A stretch of DNA of 64,000 nt from Erwinia mallotivora (GCF_000590885.1 NZ_JFHN01000075.1:186001-250000), one strand, 5' to 3'. Counted from the first letter of the stretch, positions 1 through 9,332 are shown. Made by a program: numbers and translations. Notes: a model not told the origin generated them from the letters alone.

Positions 1-909
1 AGAGTTTACGAAGGCTGGGCGCCCTTTCTGTATATTTTTTGTGTCGTGTTACTGATTGCGGTCGATGCGTTTGGCCATATCAGTAAAGGTGCACAGCGCT
101 GGCTGGATCTGGGCGTGGTACGTTTTCAGCCTTCGGAGATTGCAAAAATTGCCGTGCCGCTGATGGTTGCCCGTTTTATCAACCGCGATGTCTGTCCGCC
201 CACGCTGAAGAATACCGCTATTGCCCTGGTACTGATATTTATGCCCACCCTGCTGGTGGCGGCCCAACCCGATTTGGGAACGGCGATCCTGATCGCCGCA
301 AGCGGACTGTTCGTGCTGTTCCTGTCAGGCATGAGCTGGCGACTGATTTTGATAGCCATTTTGCTGGTCGGGGCTTTTATTCCGATACTCTGGTTCTTCC
401 TGATGCATGATTACCAACGCAACCGGGTGATGATGCTGCTCGATCCGGAAACCGATCCCTTAGGTGCGGGTTACCATATTATTCAGTCGAAAATCGCCAT
501 CGGCTCTGGCGGTCTTCGTGGCAAAGGCTGGCTGCACGGAACGCAGTCGCAGCTTGAATTCCTGCCAGAACGCCATACTGACTTCATCTTTGCCGTGTTG
601 GCCGAAGAGCTGGGGTTAGTCGGCGTGCTGATTTTGCTGGCTCTCTATGTGCTGTTAATTATGCGTGGCCTGATGATGGCAGCCAGAGCACAAACCACCT
701 TTGGCCGGGTCATGGCCGGTGGATTAATGCTAATCTTCTTTGTCTATGTTTTTGTCAATATTGGCATGGTAAGCGGTATTCTGCCGGTGGTGGGCGTTCC
801 GCTACCGCTGGTCAGCTATGGCGGTTCTGCGCTGATTGTACTGATGGCCGGTTTTGGCATAATCATGTCAATTCACACTCATCGAAAACTGTTATCGAAA
901 AGCGTTTAA
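1..909 (+). CDS. rodA: Peptidoglycan glycosyltransferase RodA (5' end outside the window)
   Basis: This is the C-terminal 302 residues of RodA (mrdB), the SEDS-family polymerase that elongates lateral-wall peptidoglycan with PBP2 in the inner membrane. The frame is open from base 1, so the start lies upstream; E. coli RodA has about 370 residues, so roughly 68 are missing. An internal GTG at 46 could be mistaken for a start but homology continues through it. The fragment keeps the SEDS signature around [14 protein letters not shown], which contains the proposed catalytic Asp, and the conserved [13 protein letters not shown] loop. Several hydrophobic membrane segments are obvious. It is followed after 11 bases by rlpA, as in E. 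coli. Identification is by near-identity to the family. Confidence 0.97.
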   Translation, partial: RVYEGWAPFLYIFCVVLLIAVDAFGHISKGAQRWLDLGVVRFQPSEIAKIAVPLMVARFINRDVCPPTLKNTAIALVLIFMPTLLVAAQPDLGTAILIAASGLFVLFLSGMSWRLILIAILLVGAFIPILWFFLMHDYQRNRVMMLLDPETDPLGAGYHIIQSKIAIGSGGLRGKGWLHGTQSQLEFLPERHTDFIFAVLAEELGLVGVLILLALYVLLIMRGLMMAARAQTTFGRVMAGGLMLIFFVYVFVNIGMVSGILPVVGVPLPLVSYGGSALIVLMAGFGIIMSIHTHRKLLSKSV

Positions 910-920
910 GAGGCTTGAAC

Positions 921-2075
921 ATGCGTAAGGACTGGCTCTGGATTGGCCTGGCTACAGCTCTGCTGGCAGCCTGTAGCACCACTGAACAACAGGCACCGGC
1001 TCCGCAGCAGCCAGCATATAATGGCCCGGTAGTGGAGATTGGCGGTGCTGAGCCGCGTTATGAACCGCTGGCGGCGGGAGCAAATCAGGATTACAGCGTT
1101 AACGGCAAAAAGTACCGCATTGTTAAAGACCCTTCCAACTTCAGCGAAACAGGTCTGGCAACCTGGTATGGTGATGAGGCCAAAGGTAATCGCACCGCTA
1201 CAGGTGAACAATTTGATCCGGAAGCCCTGACCGCTGCTCACCCTACATTGCCCATTCCAGGCTATGTTCGCGTCACGAACCTGGCTAATGGTCGCCAGCT
1301 GGTGGTGCGGATCAACGATCGTGGCCCCTACACCCCAGGGCGCATTATCGATCTGTCAAAAGCAGCGGGCGATCGCCTGAATATTTCCAACAATACCCGG
1401 GTTAAAGTGGACTATATCAGCGTGGCACCAGATGGTTCGCTGTCTGGTCCGGGTACTGTTGGCACCCGGGTTGCCAAACAAAGCTACGCGTTGCCGCCGC
1501 GCCCGGATATCGGCGGGGGCATGGTGGTAATGGGCGCAGGCGCAGGAGCAGCCACCGCATCCGCACAGAGTCAAACCGTGACGCCTGTCGCCAGCCAGCC
1601 ACAGGAGGAGGCAGAATCACACCCTGTCGATAATCGCAGCCTGAGTAGCGACGGCGGCATCGGCGCGCCGGTTAACAGCAACGGTTTCCTCGGTGCGCCA
1701 CAGCCGCTGCGCAATGGTGTACTGGAAGGCAGTGAACCTGCGCCCGTGAGCACGCCTGCCGCCGCTGCGGTTGCTGCGGTTGCTACGCCTGCGGCGACAG
1801 CCCCGGCGGCCGCTTCTGCTCCTTCCACCTCAAGTGCAGCGACCAACTGGACGGTACAGGTTGGTGCCGTTAGCGATCCCGCTCGCGCCCATCAGCTACT
1901 TAACACACTGAGCAAAAAGTTTGGTGTGCCGGGTTCGGTGGAAAATCACAACAATGTCTGGCGCGTTCAGCTTGGGCATTTCCGTTCACGTCAGCAGGCC
2001 AGCACATTGCAACAGCGTCTGTCCAGCGAGGCGAACCAGTCATCATTTATTACGGTTGCTTCTGACAAAATGTAA
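921..2075 (+). CDS. rlpA: Endolytic septal-wall transglycosylase RlpA (lipoprotein)
   Basis: A 384-residue outer-membrane lipoprotein of the RlpA family, which in Pseudomonas cleaves peptide-free glycan strands at the division site; activity in enterobacteria is less clear. The ATG at 921 sits behind an AAGAGG ribosome site and begins a lipoprotein signal with lipobox LAAC at about residue 18; an in-frame TTG at 915 has poorer spacing. A double-psi beta-barrel domain lies around residues 75-165 (ATWYGDEAKG, RINDRGPY), then a long Ala/Pro-rich linker (about 260-305), then a C-terminal SPOR domain from about 308 (NWTVQVGAVSD) that binds denuded septal glycan. It is translated with rodA, 11 bases downstream. 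Confidence 0.95.
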   Translation: MRKDWLWIGLATALLAACSTTEQQAPAPQQPAYNGPVVEIGGAEPRYEPLAAGANQDYSVNGKKYRIVKDPSNFSETGLATWYGDEAKGNRTATGEQFDPEALTAAHPTLPIPGYVRVTNLANGRQLVVRINDRGPYTPGRIIDLSKAAGDRLNISNNTRVKVDYISVAPDGSLSGPGTVGTRVAKQSYALPPRPDIGGGMVVMGAGAGAATASAQSQTVTPVASQPQEEAESHPVDNRSLSSDGGIGAPVNSNGFLGAPQPLRNGVLEGSEPAPVSTPAAAAVAAVATPAATAPAAASAPSTSSAATNWTVQVGAVSDPARAHQLLNTLSKKFGVPGSVENHNNVWRVQLGHFRSRQQASTLQQRLSSEANQSSFITVASDKM

Positions 2076-2081
2076 TACTGC

Positions 2082-2131
2082 CCGGCATCCTTCCGTGCCC
2101 TTCAGGCTGGGCCGATAAAGACGGATGCCGG
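2082..2131 (+). repeat. 9-bp inverted repeat between rlpA and dacA
   Basis: CCGGCATCC at 2082-2090 is repeated inverted as GGATGCCGG at 2123-2131, enclosing 32 bases. It begins 6 bases after the rlpA stop and could form a transcript-end hairpin for the rod-cluster mRNA, although no U-run follows. Confidence 0.5.
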
Positions 2132-2144
2132 ACAGGACTGCTTT

Positions 2145-2153
2145 TGCTATAGT
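2145..2153 (+). promoter_or_regulatory. Extended -10 promoter for dacA
   Basis: TGCTATAGT matches an extended -10 element (TG-N-TATAAT with one mismatch), 45 bases before the dacA start. No convincing -35 is visible, which is usual for extended -10 promoters. It implies dacA can be transcribed independently of rodA-rlpA. Confidence 0.5.
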
Positions 2154-2197
2154 GAGTCACTTTTTTTTAACTAACCACGGATGTTGTCGTCCTGAAC

Positions 2198-3409
2198 ATG
2201 AACACTCTGACCTCCCCCCAACTGCTCAAACGTCTGACGGCAGCTTCACTGATTGCCCTCAGCCTGACCACCTTTGCTTACGCCGACGACGTGAACATTA
2301 AAACAATGATCCCCGGCGTGCCTGACATTGATGCTGAAGCCTATGTGCTAATCGACTATAACTCCGGCAAAGTTCTGGCAGAGAAAAATGCCGATGCCCG
2401 CCGCGATCCGGCCAGTCTGACCAAAATGATGACCAGCTATGTTATTGGTCAGGCTGTAAAAGCAGGAAAAATCCATCAGGAAGATATGGTCACCGTTGGA
2501 AAAGACGCCTGGGCTACGGGTAATCCGGTATTCAAGGGCTCTTCGCTGATGTTCCTGAAGCCTGGCGATCGTGTTCCGGTATCGCAGCTGACCAGGGGGA
2601 TCGTACTGCAATCAGGTAACGATGCCTGTGTGGCCATGGCCGATTACGTAGCAGGCAGCCAGGATGCGTTCGTCGGTCTGATGAACAACTATGTCAAAGC
2701 TATTGGTTTGCAAAACACCCATTTCCAGACCGTTCATGGTCTGGATGCTGATGGTCAGTACAGTTCTGCACGCGATATGGCGCTGATTGGTCAGGCGTTG
2801 ATCCGCGATGTGCCTGATGAATATGCGGTTTATAAAGAGAAAGAGTTTACCTTCAACAATATCCGTCAGCTGAACCGTAATGGCCTGCTGTGGGATACCA
2901 GCTTGCAGGTGGATGGTATCAAAACCGGTCACACCGACGCCGCCGGCTATAATCTGGTTGCCTCCGCAACTGAAGGCCAGATGCGCCTGATTTCGGCAGT
3001 GATGGGCGGACATACTTACAAAGGCCGCGAAACCGAAAGCAAAAAGCTGCTGACCTGGGGTTTCCGTTTCTTTGAAACCGTCGCACCACTTAAAGCGGGT
3101 AAAGAGTTTGCCTCTGAACCCGTCTGGTTTGGCAACAGCGATCGCGTACAGCTGGGTGTGGAAAAAGATCTCTACCTGACAATTCCCCGTGGACGGATGA
3201 AAGATCTGAAAGCCAGCTATACCCTGACCAATACCGAACTGCATGCGCCGTTGGCTAAAAATCAGGTTGTGGGTTCGATCAACTTCCAACTGGACGGTAA
3301 AACGATTGAGCAGCACCCACTGGTCGTGCTCAATGAAGTACAGGAAGGCGGTTTTGTTGGCCGTATCATTGATTACATCAAACTGATGTTCCACCACTGG
3401 TTTGGATAA
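2198..3409 (+). CDS. dacA: D-alanyl-D-alanine carboxypeptidase PBP5
   Basis: A 403-residue penicillin-binding protein 5, which removes the terminal D-Ala of peptidoglycan pentapeptides and is anchored to the periplasmic face of the inner membrane by a C-terminal amphipathic helix. The N-terminal signal peptide ends at about AYA (residue 29). The active-site motifs are all present: SLTK with the nucleophile at Ser73 and Lys76, SGN near residue 139, and KTG near 242. The beta-sandwich C-terminal domain ends with the membrane-binding stretch ([13 protein letters not shown]), identical in pattern to E. coli. Length matches the family (403). It stands between rlpA and ybeD exactly as in E. coli. 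Confidence 0.98.
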   Translation: MNTLTSPQLLKRLTAASLIALSLTTFAYADDVNIKTMIPGVPDIDAEAYVLIDYNSGKVLAEKNADARRDPASLTKMMTSYVIGQAVKAGKIHQEDMVTVGKDAWATGNPVFKGSSLMFLKPGDRVPVSQLTRGIVLQSGNDACVAMADYVAGSQDAFVGLMNNYVKAIGLQNTHFQTVHGLDADGQYSSARDMALIGQALIRDVPDEYAVYKEKEFTFNNIRQLNRNGLLWDTSLQVDGIKTGHTDAAGYNLVASATEGQMRLISAVMGGHTYKGRETESKKLLTWGFRFFETVAPLKAGKEFASEPVWFGNSDRVQLGVEKDLYLTIPRGRMKDLKASYTLTNTELHAPLAKNQVVGSINFQLDGKTIEQHPLVVLNEVQEGGFVGRIIDYIKLMFHHWFG

Positions 3410-3472
3410 TCCCACCGCCCTGTCGCGCTTGATTTCGCTCTGAATGCGCCCCATATTGAACTGATATCCAGG

Positions 3473-3500
3473 CTCCCGCTGCGGCGGGAGTCCTTGTTTT
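3473..3500 (+). terminator. Terminator after dacA
   Basis: CTCCCGC (3473-3479) and GCGGGAG (3484-3490) form a 7-bp GC stem with a 4-base loop, followed by TCCTTGTTTT. It is a plausible rho-independent terminator or attenuator between dacA and ybeD. Confidence 0.7.
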
Positions 3501-3518
3501 AGCGTTACCGGAGAATGT

Positions 3519-3782
3519 ATGAAAACCAATCTTAAAGAACTGCTCGAATTCCCCACGCCATTTACATATAAAGTCATGGGGCTGGCACAGCCGGAGCTGG
3601 TTGATCAGGTGGTTGAAGTTGTTCAACGTCACGCACCGGGTGACTACTCTCCGGAGGTCAAGCCCAGCAGTAAAGGCAACTACCACTCAGTTTCAATCAC
3701 CATCACTGCCACCCATATTGAACAGGTTGAAATCCTGTATGAAGAGTTGGGTAATATTGAAATCGTGCGGATGGTTCTGTAA
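3519..3782 (+). CDS. ybeD: YbeD (DUF493) family protein
   Basis: An 87-residue cytoplasmic protein of the YbeD/DUF493 family, whose fold resembles an ACT-like alpha/beta regulatory domain. Its biochemical role is unknown; conserved linkage to dacA and lipB has suggested a regulatory role in lipoate metabolism, but that is inference. The start ATG follows a CCGGAGA ribosome site. The protein has the family length (87 in E. coli) and characteristic stretches ([28 protein letters not shown]-like). It lies between the dacA terminator and lipB. Confidence 0.95.
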   Translation: MKTNLKELLEFPTPFTYKVMGLAQPELVDQVVEVVQRHAPGDYSPEVKPSSKGNYHSVSITITATHIEQVEILYEELGNIEIVRMVL

Positions 3783-3863
3783 ATGTCCGACTGACCGGAG
3801 CGACAGGTTGTCGCCCGTAGTCAGTGTCTTATTCCCTTCTCTCTTTACAGCGGACTGCGGGTT

Positions 3864-4517
3864 TTGAACGAGGAAACGTTATTGATCCGTCAGCTGGGCA
3901 CTCAGCCCTGGGCTGATGTCTCTCAGGCTATGCACAGCTTTACCGATACGCGTTGCCAGTCCACGCCTGATGAAATCTGGCTGGTGGAGCACCCGCCGGT
4001 ATTTACTCAGGGCCAGGCCGGAAAGGCAGAGCATCTGCTGATGACCGGAGATATCCCGGTGATGCAGAGCGATCGTGGCGGTCAGGTGACCTATCACGGG
4101 CCGGGCCAGCAGGTGATGTATGTGATGATCGATATCCGGCGACGAAAAATCGGTGTCAGGCAGCTGGTGACCGCCATCGAACAAACGGTTGTTGATACAC
4201 TCGCTCACTTTGGGGTGATTGCGATGGCGAGGCCAGATGCGCCGGGGGTATACGTCAGTGATAAAAAAATCTGTTCGCTCGGCCTGAGAATTCGCCAGGG
4301 ATGCTCATTTCACGGACTGGCGCTGAATGTTGATATGGATCTGGCCCCCTTTCAGCGGATAAATCCCTGTGGTTATGTCGGTATGACAATGACGCAACTC
4401 AGTGCATTTTCCCCCGGCGTACAGACAGCTGATGTGCAGCCACTGCTGGTGGAAAATTTTGCCCGACAGCTGCAAATCACAGCGGTCAGCTGGCTACAAC
4501 AATCATTGCTGCCATGA
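3864..4517 (+). CDS. lipB: Lipoyl(octanoyl) transferase LipB
   Basis: A 217-residue octanoyl-ACP:protein N-octanoyltransferase, which moves the octanoyl chain from acyl carrier protein to lipoyl domains of pyruvate and 2-oxoglutarate dehydrogenases and GcvH. The catalytic Cys in INPCGYVGM (near 169) and Lys in DKKICSLG (near 135) are present, as is the [12 protein letters not shown] substrate-site signature. The start is a TTG: it is the position at which the first residues align without gap to E. coli LipB, which also uses TTG, and no ATG fits. No strong ribosome site precedes it, so translation is probably weak. lipA, the next enzyme of the pathway, lies 194 bases downstream with its own promoter; ybeF, found between them in E. 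coli, is absent. Confidence 0.96.
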   Translation: MNEETLLIRQLGTQPWADVSQAMHSFTDTRCQSTPDEIWLVEHPPVFTQGQAGKAEHLLMTGDIPVMQSDRGGQVTYHGPGQQVMYVMIDIRRRKIGVRQLVTAIEQTVVDTLAHFGVIAMARPDAPGVYVSDKKICSLGLRIRQGCSFHGLALNVDMDLAPFQRINPCGYVGMTMTQLSAFSPGVQTADVQPLLVENFARQLQITAVSWLQQSLLP

Positions 4518-4592
4518 AGATGGTCTGCCCGTGCGGATTTACAATTGCGTCACATTTTATCTCGTCGGCTGGCTGCAAGTCGCTCGCTGCAA

Positions 4593-4601
4593 TGATATAA
4601 T
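4593..4601 (+). promoter_or_regulatory. Extended -10 promoter for lipA
   Basis: TGATATAAT is a perfect extended -10 element located 110 bases before lipA, in the gap between lipB and lipA. The hexamer 17 bases upstream (CTGCAA) is a poor -35. Confidence 0.6.
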
Positions 4602-4711
4602 TTTTGCGCTTTTATCAAAAAAAGTTTAAGGCCAGTGCCTTATACGGTTAAAAAACTCTTTGCATTTTTTGCGACTGTCACAGCGCATGCCAACCTGGAA
4701 CCTGCAAGATT

Positions 4712-5677
4712 ATGAGTAAACCCATTCAGATGGAACGCGGCGTAAAATACCGTGATGCAGATAAAATGGCCCTGATCCCGGTGAAAACCGTGGTGACTGA
4801 ACGCACGGAGATTTTGCGTAAGCCGGAGTGGATGAAAATCAAGCTCCCGGCCGACTCCAGCCGCATACAGGGCATTAAAGCTGCCATGCGTAAGAATGGC
4901 CTGCATTCCGTCTGTGAAGAGGCATCCTGTCCCAACCTTGCAGAGTGTTTTAATCACGGCACCGCCACCTTTATGATTCTGGGAGCCATTTGTACCCGAC
5001 GCTGCCCGTTTTGCGATGTGGCACATGGTCGTCCTGTGGCTCCTGATGCCGGTGAACCGGAAAAACTGGCGCAGACTATCTCCGATATGCGTCTGCGTTA
5101 TGTGGTGATCACCTCCGTGGACCGCGATGATTTACGTGATGGGGGTGCGCAGCACTTTGCAGACTGTATCAGCGCTATTCGCGAGAAAAATCCAACCATC
5201 AAAATTGAGACACTGGTTCCGGATTTCCGTGGAAGGATGGATCGTGCGCTTGATATCCTGAATGCCACGCCGCCTGACGTATTCAATCATAATCTTGAAA
5301 ACGTGCCGCGCGTTTATCGTCAGGTACGCCCCGGGGCGAACTATGAATGGTCGCTGAAACTGCTGGAGCGCTTTAAAGAAGCTCACCCGGAGATCCCAAC
5401 TAAATCGGGTTTGATGGTCGGACTGGGTGAAACCAATGCTGAAATTATTGAAGTGATGCGCGACCTGCGGCGTCATGGTGTAACCATGCTGACCCTGGGA
5501 CAGTATTTACAGCCGAGCCGCCATCACCTGCCGGTGCAACGCTATGTCAGCCCCGCTGAATTTGATGAGATGAAAGCAGCGGCAATGGAAATGGGCTTTA
5601 CTCATGCCGCCTGTGGGCCGTTTGTCCGTTCTTCTTACCATGCAGATATGCAGGCCAAAGGTCTGGAAGTGAAATAA
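4712..5677 (+). CDS. lipA: Lipoyl synthase (radical SAM)
   Basis: A 321-residue lipoyl synthase that inserts two sulfur atoms into protein-bound octanoyl chains. Both iron-sulfur cluster motifs are visible: the auxiliary, sacrificial cluster cysteines C68, C73 and C79 ([12 protein letters not shown]) and the radical-SAM CxxxCxxC cysteines C94, C98 and C101 (CTRRCPFC). The C-terminal RSSY motif that supplies a serine ligand to the auxiliary cluster is present (FVRSSYHAD). Length equals E. coli LipA. It acts after LipB on the same substrate and is followed by a strong bidirectional terminator facing tatE. Confidence 0.98.
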   Translation: MSKPIQMERGVKYRDADKMALIPVKTVVTERTEILRKPEWMKIKLPADSSRIQGIKAAMRKNGLHSVCEEASCPNLAECFNHGTATFMILGAICTRRCPFCDVAHGRPVAPDAGEPEKLAQTISDMRLRYVVITSVDRDDLRDGGAQHFADCISAIREKNPTIKIETLVPDFRGRMDRALDILNATPPDVFNHNLENVPRVYRQVRPGANYEWSLKLLERFKEAHPEIPTKSGLMVGLGETNAEIIEVMRDLRRHGVTMLTLGQYLQPSRHHLPVQRYVSPAEFDEMKAAAMEMGFTHAACGPFVRSSYHADMQAKGLEVK

Positions 5678-5722
5678 CTGACTGGCTTAAAACCCGGGTC
5701 GGTTACACTTTTTTACAGACAC

Positions 5723-5755
5723 AAAAAACGGATGACGCAGTCATCCGTTTTTTCT
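5723..5755. terminator. Bidirectional terminator between lipA and tatE
   Basis: ACGGATGAC (5728-5736) and GTCATCCGT (5740-5748) form a perfect 9-bp stem with a 3-base loop, flanked by an A-run on the left and TTTTTT on the right. It can terminate both lipA (+) and tatE (-). Confidence 0.9.
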
Positions 5756-5769
5756 GCACAGCAAAAAGA

Positions 5770-5976
5770 TTATTCTTTGTGAGCAACCTGCTCTGCGGGC
5801 TTATCTTCATTAGCTGGCGTTTTTTTGGCGGAAGTGTCGTCATCACTCATGGCTTTCTTAAAGCCTTTGATCGCTGAGCCCAAATCGCCACCGAGAGAAC
5901 GCAACTTATTGGTTCCGAACAGCAGGACAATCAGAGCACCGATGATCAGCAGCTTGGCAATACTGATACCTTCCAT
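5770..5976 (-). CDS. tatE: Twin-arginine translocase subunit TatE
   Basis: A 68-residue TatA-type protein that helps form the pore of the twin-arginine translocon, which exports folded proteins. It has the short N-terminal transmembrane helix (residues about 5-20), the [14 protein letters not shown] hinge and amphipathic helix, and an acidic/lysine-rich tail. The ATG at 5976 has an AGAAGG site 5 bases upstream; an in-frame GTG two codons earlier would overlap that site. The internal position next to lipA and ybeM is that of the paralog tatE rather than tatA in the tatABC operon, which supports the name. Confidence 0.95.
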   Translation of the reverse strand: MEGISIAKLLIIGALIVLLFGTNKLRSLGGDLGSAIKGFKKAMSDDDTSAKKTPANEDKPAEQVAHKE

Positions 5977-6151
5977 ACGCACCTTCTTTTTTCATCTGAC
6001 CAATGACAAGGCCAATAACAGTAATCCGTATTAACGCGTAGATCACCGGTCAATACAACCGTAATCTGTAACAGAGTAATATCTGCACAAAGCAGTGCTG
6101 AATGATAGCAGATAAAACGCTGCTGGAAAGCGTGGAATCGCACCACCAATA

Positions 6152-6943
6152 TTATTTGTCCAGTTCCGGACGGGAAAAACGCAGATTATCCAGGACGGGC
6201 AGCTGTCTGCGTGCATCAGCAATACGTGAAGGATCCAAATCAGCGAAGATCAGCGCAGGGCCTTCAGCCGCTTTAGCAATAGCCACCCCTAATGGATCAA
6301 CGATGAGACTGTTACCAATATTACGTGGCCCACATTCGCCAACGCCCACCAGATAGCAGGTATTCTCCAGCGCACGAGCCGTAACCAGCAGTTCCCAGTG
6401 CATCTCTTTCAGAGGCCCTTTCACCCAGGCCGCAGGTAACACCAGTACATCGGCACCATCCATTACCAGACGACGAGCCAGCTCAGGGAAACGCACGTCA
6501 TAGCAGGTCATCAGCCCGATTTTCATCCCGGCAACCATCAGTATCGGCGGAACAACGTTACCTGCCATAACGTTTCGGGACTCCTGCATGGCGAAGGCAT
6601 CGTATAGATGCAGCTTATCGTAGCGACCGACAATTTCTCCGTTGCGGATGGCAACCAGCACATTCAGCGCTTTGCCGTTGCTGGCCGGTACATGCACGGT
6701 CATGATTGTGGTCAGGTTATTTCCCCTGCTGGCCGCGCAGATTTTAGTCATGAAAGGACCATCAAGCGGCTGAGCCGCCTTCACTGCCCAGTCCGCATCG
6801 GCAATATCACGAGCCAGCACGGCCTCGGGCAGCACCAGTAAATCGGCATCACCAGCCAGAGCCTTTGCCATTAACGACATGATCGTCCCGGCGTTATCCA
6901 GCCACTCGCGACTGACAGCAAACTGCCCTGCTGCAACTTTCAT
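6152..6943 (-). CDS. ybeM: Deaminated glutathione amidase-like hydrolase YbeM
   Basis: A 263-residue nitrilase-superfamily (carbon-nitrogen hydrolase) protein. Homologues of YbeM/Nit1 hydrolyse deaminated glutathione, a side product of transaminases, in the cytoplasm. The catalytic triad is intact: Glu40 (LPEAVL), Lys110 (DKLHLYD) and Cys147 (MTCYDVRFPEL). The chosen ATG follows an AAAGGAG site 7 bases upstream; the frame is open about 23 codons further, but those residues lack homology. In E. coli K-12 this gene is described as interrupted; here it is intact. Confidence 0.92.
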   Translation of the reverse strand: MKVAAGQFAVSREWLDNAGTIMSLMAKALAGDADLLVLPEAVLARDIADADWAVKAAQPLDGPFMTKICAASRGNNLTTIMTVHVPASNGKALNVLVAIRNGEIVGRYDKLHLYDAFAMQESRNVMAGNVVPPILMVAGMKIGLMTCYDVRFPELARRLVMDGADVLVLPAAWVKGPLKEMHWELLVTARALENTCYLVGVGECGPRNIGNSLIVDPLGVAIAKAAEGPALIFADLDPSRIADARRQLPVLDNLRFSRPELDK

Positions 6944-7056
6944 CTGAAGGCTCCTTTCATTTATTGCAGAACATTCTTTCATTTGCCTGGAACGGTGGTA
7001 TTTCCCGTGCATCGATCTCAGGCACTACTGCGGCATTGAAATGGTCAGTCGGCTGA

Positions 7057-7488
7057 TTAAGACTGGCTGAGGTTTTTAATCAGGTAGCGCGGTGATTCAC
7101 TGTAACCTTCACGGGCATAAAACAGATTAGCTTTGATACGCCGTTCGTGACAATGTACCTCCATCCGGTCACATCCTCGTTTTCGCGCCAACGCTTCAGC
7201 GTATTGCAACAGCTGCTGCCCGGCACCTTTACTCCTTTCTCCCTCGGCAATACAAAAGTAGCTGATGCGCGCAAAATCACCGGCAAGTGCCAGCTGTGGA
7301 ATGAAGTGTAGCGACAGAAAACCCAGCACGGTGTCCCCCTGCTCCGCTACCAGTAGCTGTTCAGTCTGATCATGGATCAATTGCGCAAGGCGCTGCTCAA
7401 TAAAACTTTCGGTGTTTTCGTAGCCCAGCTCAGTCAACAATGCACTCAGGGCAAAATTGTCCCGGATATGCGCCAGCCGAATATTCAT
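7057..7488 (-). CDS. GNAT-family N-acetyltransferase
   Basis: A 143-residue GNAT acetyltransferase. The acetyl-CoA-binding loop (GERSKGAGQQLLQYAEALA) sits near residues 84-102 and the terminal beta strand/YAREGY motif, typical of motif B, near 125. Substrate is unknown; GNAT enzymes of this size modify small amines, antibiotics or protein N termini. Two adjacent ATG codons occur at 7491 and 7488; the second has better spacing (6 bases) from the GGAGG site at 7495-7499. It occupies, with the tiny ORF next to it, the place where E. coli carries crcB (flc) between ybeM and cspE. Confidence 0.85.
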   Translation of the reverse strand: MNIRLAHIRDNFALSALLTELGYENTESFIEQRLAQLIHDQTEQLLVAEQGDTVLGFLSLHFIPQLALAGDFARISYFCIAEGERSKGAGQQLLQYAEALARKRGCDRMEVHCHERRIKANLFYAREGYSESPRYLIKNLSQS

Positions 7489-7697
7489 CATTTTCCTCCG
7501 CGTTTCAGGCAGCCCTGGGGCACAATCAGTTAACAGGGCCAGCAAGGCATCTTTAACAGGTTATTGTTACCACCCCAGGACAGTTTTCATCGTAAAGGCT
7601 TCTAAGCCACGGTTCTGACATCATTCTTTTCAGGTTTAATGTTACCTTAATAAAGTCAGGCCAAACTCCCTGAGTCAACGTCTCAGAGAGAAGAAAA

Positions 7698-7793
7698 ATG
7701 AATATCTTTCCCAAATCTCCTTGTGAAGTGATCGCCACTTCGATCACTATTCTGGCAGTGGTACTCTGGCTTGACCAATTTTTCTCACGCTGA
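7698..7793 (+). CDS. Putative 31-residue membrane peptide
   Basis: An ATG preceded by AGAGAGAAG opens a 31-codon frame whose product has a polar N terminus, one hydrophobic segment of about 17 residues (IATSITILAVVLWL) and a short charged end (DQFFSR). It runs into the bidirectional terminator shared with cspE 45 bases later, which is where a real short transcript would end. I do not recognise the family. Size and layout resemble other enterobacterial single-helix small membrane proteins. Evidence is limited to ribosome site, hydrophobicity and terminator position. Confidence 0.5.
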   Translation: MNIFPKSPCEVIATSITILAVVLWLDQFFSR

Positions 7794-7833
7794 TTACCAG
7801 CACGGTGCATGAGAAAGCAGAATCAGGGGCAAA

Positions 7834-7862
7834 AAAAAACCCGCCATTCGGCGGGTTTTTAA
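7834..7862. terminator. Bidirectional terminator downstream of cspE
   Basis: CCCGCC (7840-7845) and GGCGGG (7850-7855) around the loop ATTC, with a nine-A run on the left and TTTTT on the right. It serves cspE on the minus strand and the small ORF at 7698 on the plus strand. Confidence 0.9.
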
Positions 7863-7878
7863 AATTCTGTCTGATAAC

Positions 7879-8088
7879 TTAAATAGCGGCAACGTTAGCA
7901 GCAGATGGGCCTTTGGCACCGTTGGTGATTTCGAACTCTACGCGCTGACCTTCAGCCAGAGTTTTGAAACCGTTGCTCTGGATGGCAGAGAAGTGTACGA
8001 ACACGTCTTTGCTACCATCTTCAGGAGTAATGAAACCGAATCCTTTGGACTCATTAAACCACTTAACGCTACCTTTAATCTTAGACAT
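7879..8088 (-). CDS. cspE: Cold-shock-family RNA chaperone CspE
   Basis: A 69-residue cold-shock domain protein that binds single-stranded RNA/DNA, melts hairpins and acts as a transcription antiterminator. Both RNA-binding motifs are present: KGFGFI (RNP1) and DVFVHFSAI (RNP2). The sequence differs from E. coli CspE at only a few residues, and its neighbour pagP upstream is the same as in E. coli, which identifies it as CspE rather than CspA or CspC. About 150 bases separate it from pagP. The ribosome site is GGTAAT-like with an AT-rich leader. Confidence 0.96.
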   Translation of the reverse strand: MSKIKGSVKWFNESKGFGFITPEDGSKDVFVHFSAIQSNGFKTLAEGQRVEFEITNGAKGPSAANVAAI

Positions 8089-8239
8089 CTATATTACCTT
8101 TACATGAAAAATGGACACTAAACTGTGTCGTTAGCTAGTACAGCAATTGCCGAGGCTTTTGTCCAGTAGCCAGCAATGAAAAAGTGATAAATATCGCTTT
8201 TTCGTTAGCTGACATCAAAAATTGTGCCTTTTATTGCCG

Positions 8240-8815
8240 CTAAAACTGCCAGCGGAACCAGGCGAAATAGACGTTGCCGTTATTGTACGTACCTGGAATA
8301 TAGGTCATCTGGAAAGTAGCCTTACTGTAACCGATTGATGCAAGAGGCAACACCGCAGGCACAGGAATATACTTCCAGTTATCACGAGCAGTAACACCTG
8401 CTGTGTAGCCCAGCCCCAGACGGAAGTTCTGATCATTCAAAGGACGCCAGATTTTCTCCCAGCCAAAACCGGTGAACGGTTCCCACTTATTGAAAGAATC
8501 CTTGAAGACCATCGCATACAATCCGTTCCAGTTGCCTTTTTCATCAAAGCGCGACAGGCCAACCCCAGCCCCCCAGGGACGCTCATTATAGCGATCGGTT
8601 TTTTCTCTGTCGTAGGTCCAGCGGTTATGCCAGGTAATGGCAGGCACATACAGGTCGTAGCCCTGTGGCTCGTTCCAAGTCGTGCTGACTTTATCGCTGA
8701 ATGACTGCCAGGTCGAAGTAAGAGCCGAACCCAGCGTCTGAGCCTGTGCCACCTCAGTTGTCGATATTCCGACGGACAGTGCCGCCATAAGTAAAGAGAA
8801 TCTGATTAGCTTCAC
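8240..8815 (-). CDS. pagP: Lipid A palmitoyltransferase PagP
   Basis: A 191-residue outer-membrane enzyme that transfers a palmitoyl chain from phospholipid to lipid A, increasing resistance to cationic peptides. Catalytic residues are present: His in [10 protein letters not shown], and Asp and Ser in [10 protein letters not shown]. The protein ends with the conserved FAWFRWQF strand, an outer-membrane sorting signal with terminal Phe. The start is uncertain: the frame is open to 8917, but the GTG at 8815 starts a proper signal peptide (about residues 1-25, cleaved near AQA) and gives the family length; an ATG at 8788 is an alternative. In E. coli pagP is activated by PhoP; I did not find a convincing PhoP box here. 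Confidence 0.92.
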   Translation of the reverse strand: MKLIRFSLLMAALSVGISTTEVAQAQTLGSALTSTWQSFSDKVSTTWNEPQGYDLYVPAITWHNRWTYDREKTDRYNERPWGAGVGLSRFDEKGNWNGLYAMVFKDSFNKWEPFTGFGWEKIWRPLNDQNFRLGLGYTAGVTARDNWKYIPVPAVLPLASIGYSKATFQMTYIPGTYNNGNVYFAWFRWQF

Positions 8816-9332
8816 AATAAATACACCAGGTGTTGTTTCAAAATGCGCATCAGCCGCAATGAAATGTTTAAAATATAATGTTAAAGCGCGAGCATTATAG
8901 TCATTTACTTTAAACAATTCATGAATAAAGAAAAGGTTATGAAAAAAAACCTGTTTTTTTGCCCCGGAAGTTAATCTGACCTGTACATCTTTAAAAAAAC
9001 ATTTTTCAAATCAATAAATCGCAGCATTAAACCCTGAAAAATCAATTTTTATCTTTTCAACCCGTTGAAGAGAAATGATAAAAATGACATCAATCACATT
9101 TTTATAACATCTGATACATTTCGTTCTTAGAAATGAAATAAATTAAAAAAAGAAAACAATTTTTATCGTTAATCAATACCAGCCGGGGTAACAGATGTTG
9201 ATTAATCTTTCTTAATCATGCCGTTATCTGTAACCCTGGCCGGATATAAATGATTAACAATATTTATCGATCATCGGTTGATTTTTGGTAAGATTACTCT
9301 AAATCAGGAGCGATAAAGGAAGGAGTACCGGC
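8816..9332. other. AT-rich divergent intergenic region
   Basis: A 517-base gap between pagP (-) and the zinc-ribbon gene (+). It is strongly AT-rich with several A/T runs and no coding frame that I accept. It should hold both divergent promoters and it contains the long inverted repeat listed at 9183-9243. Confidence 0.6.
9183..9243. repeat. Long imperfect inverted repeat (about 60 nt hairpin)
   Basis: GGGTAACAGAT (9186-9196) pairs perfectly with ATCTGTAACCC (9225-9235), and flanking CCGG/CCGG plus an inner GATTAA/TTAATC pair extend the fold. No T-run follows, so it is not a standard terminator. It lies 90 bases before the zinc-ribbon gene and could be an operator or an RNA element. Confidence 0.55.

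Noticed and set aside
2082-2131. REP/BIME-type repeat between rlpA and dacA
   Set aside because: The inverted repeat does not match the REP consensus and no second copy was noticed in the window.
7553-7810. 85-codon minus-strand frame between the GNAT gene and cspE
   Set aside because: It crosses the 31-residue plus-strand ORF, has no good ribosome site and no homology.
8816-9332. PhoP box upstream of pagP
   Set aside because: Several GTTTA half sites occur but none as a direct repeat with 5-base spacing.
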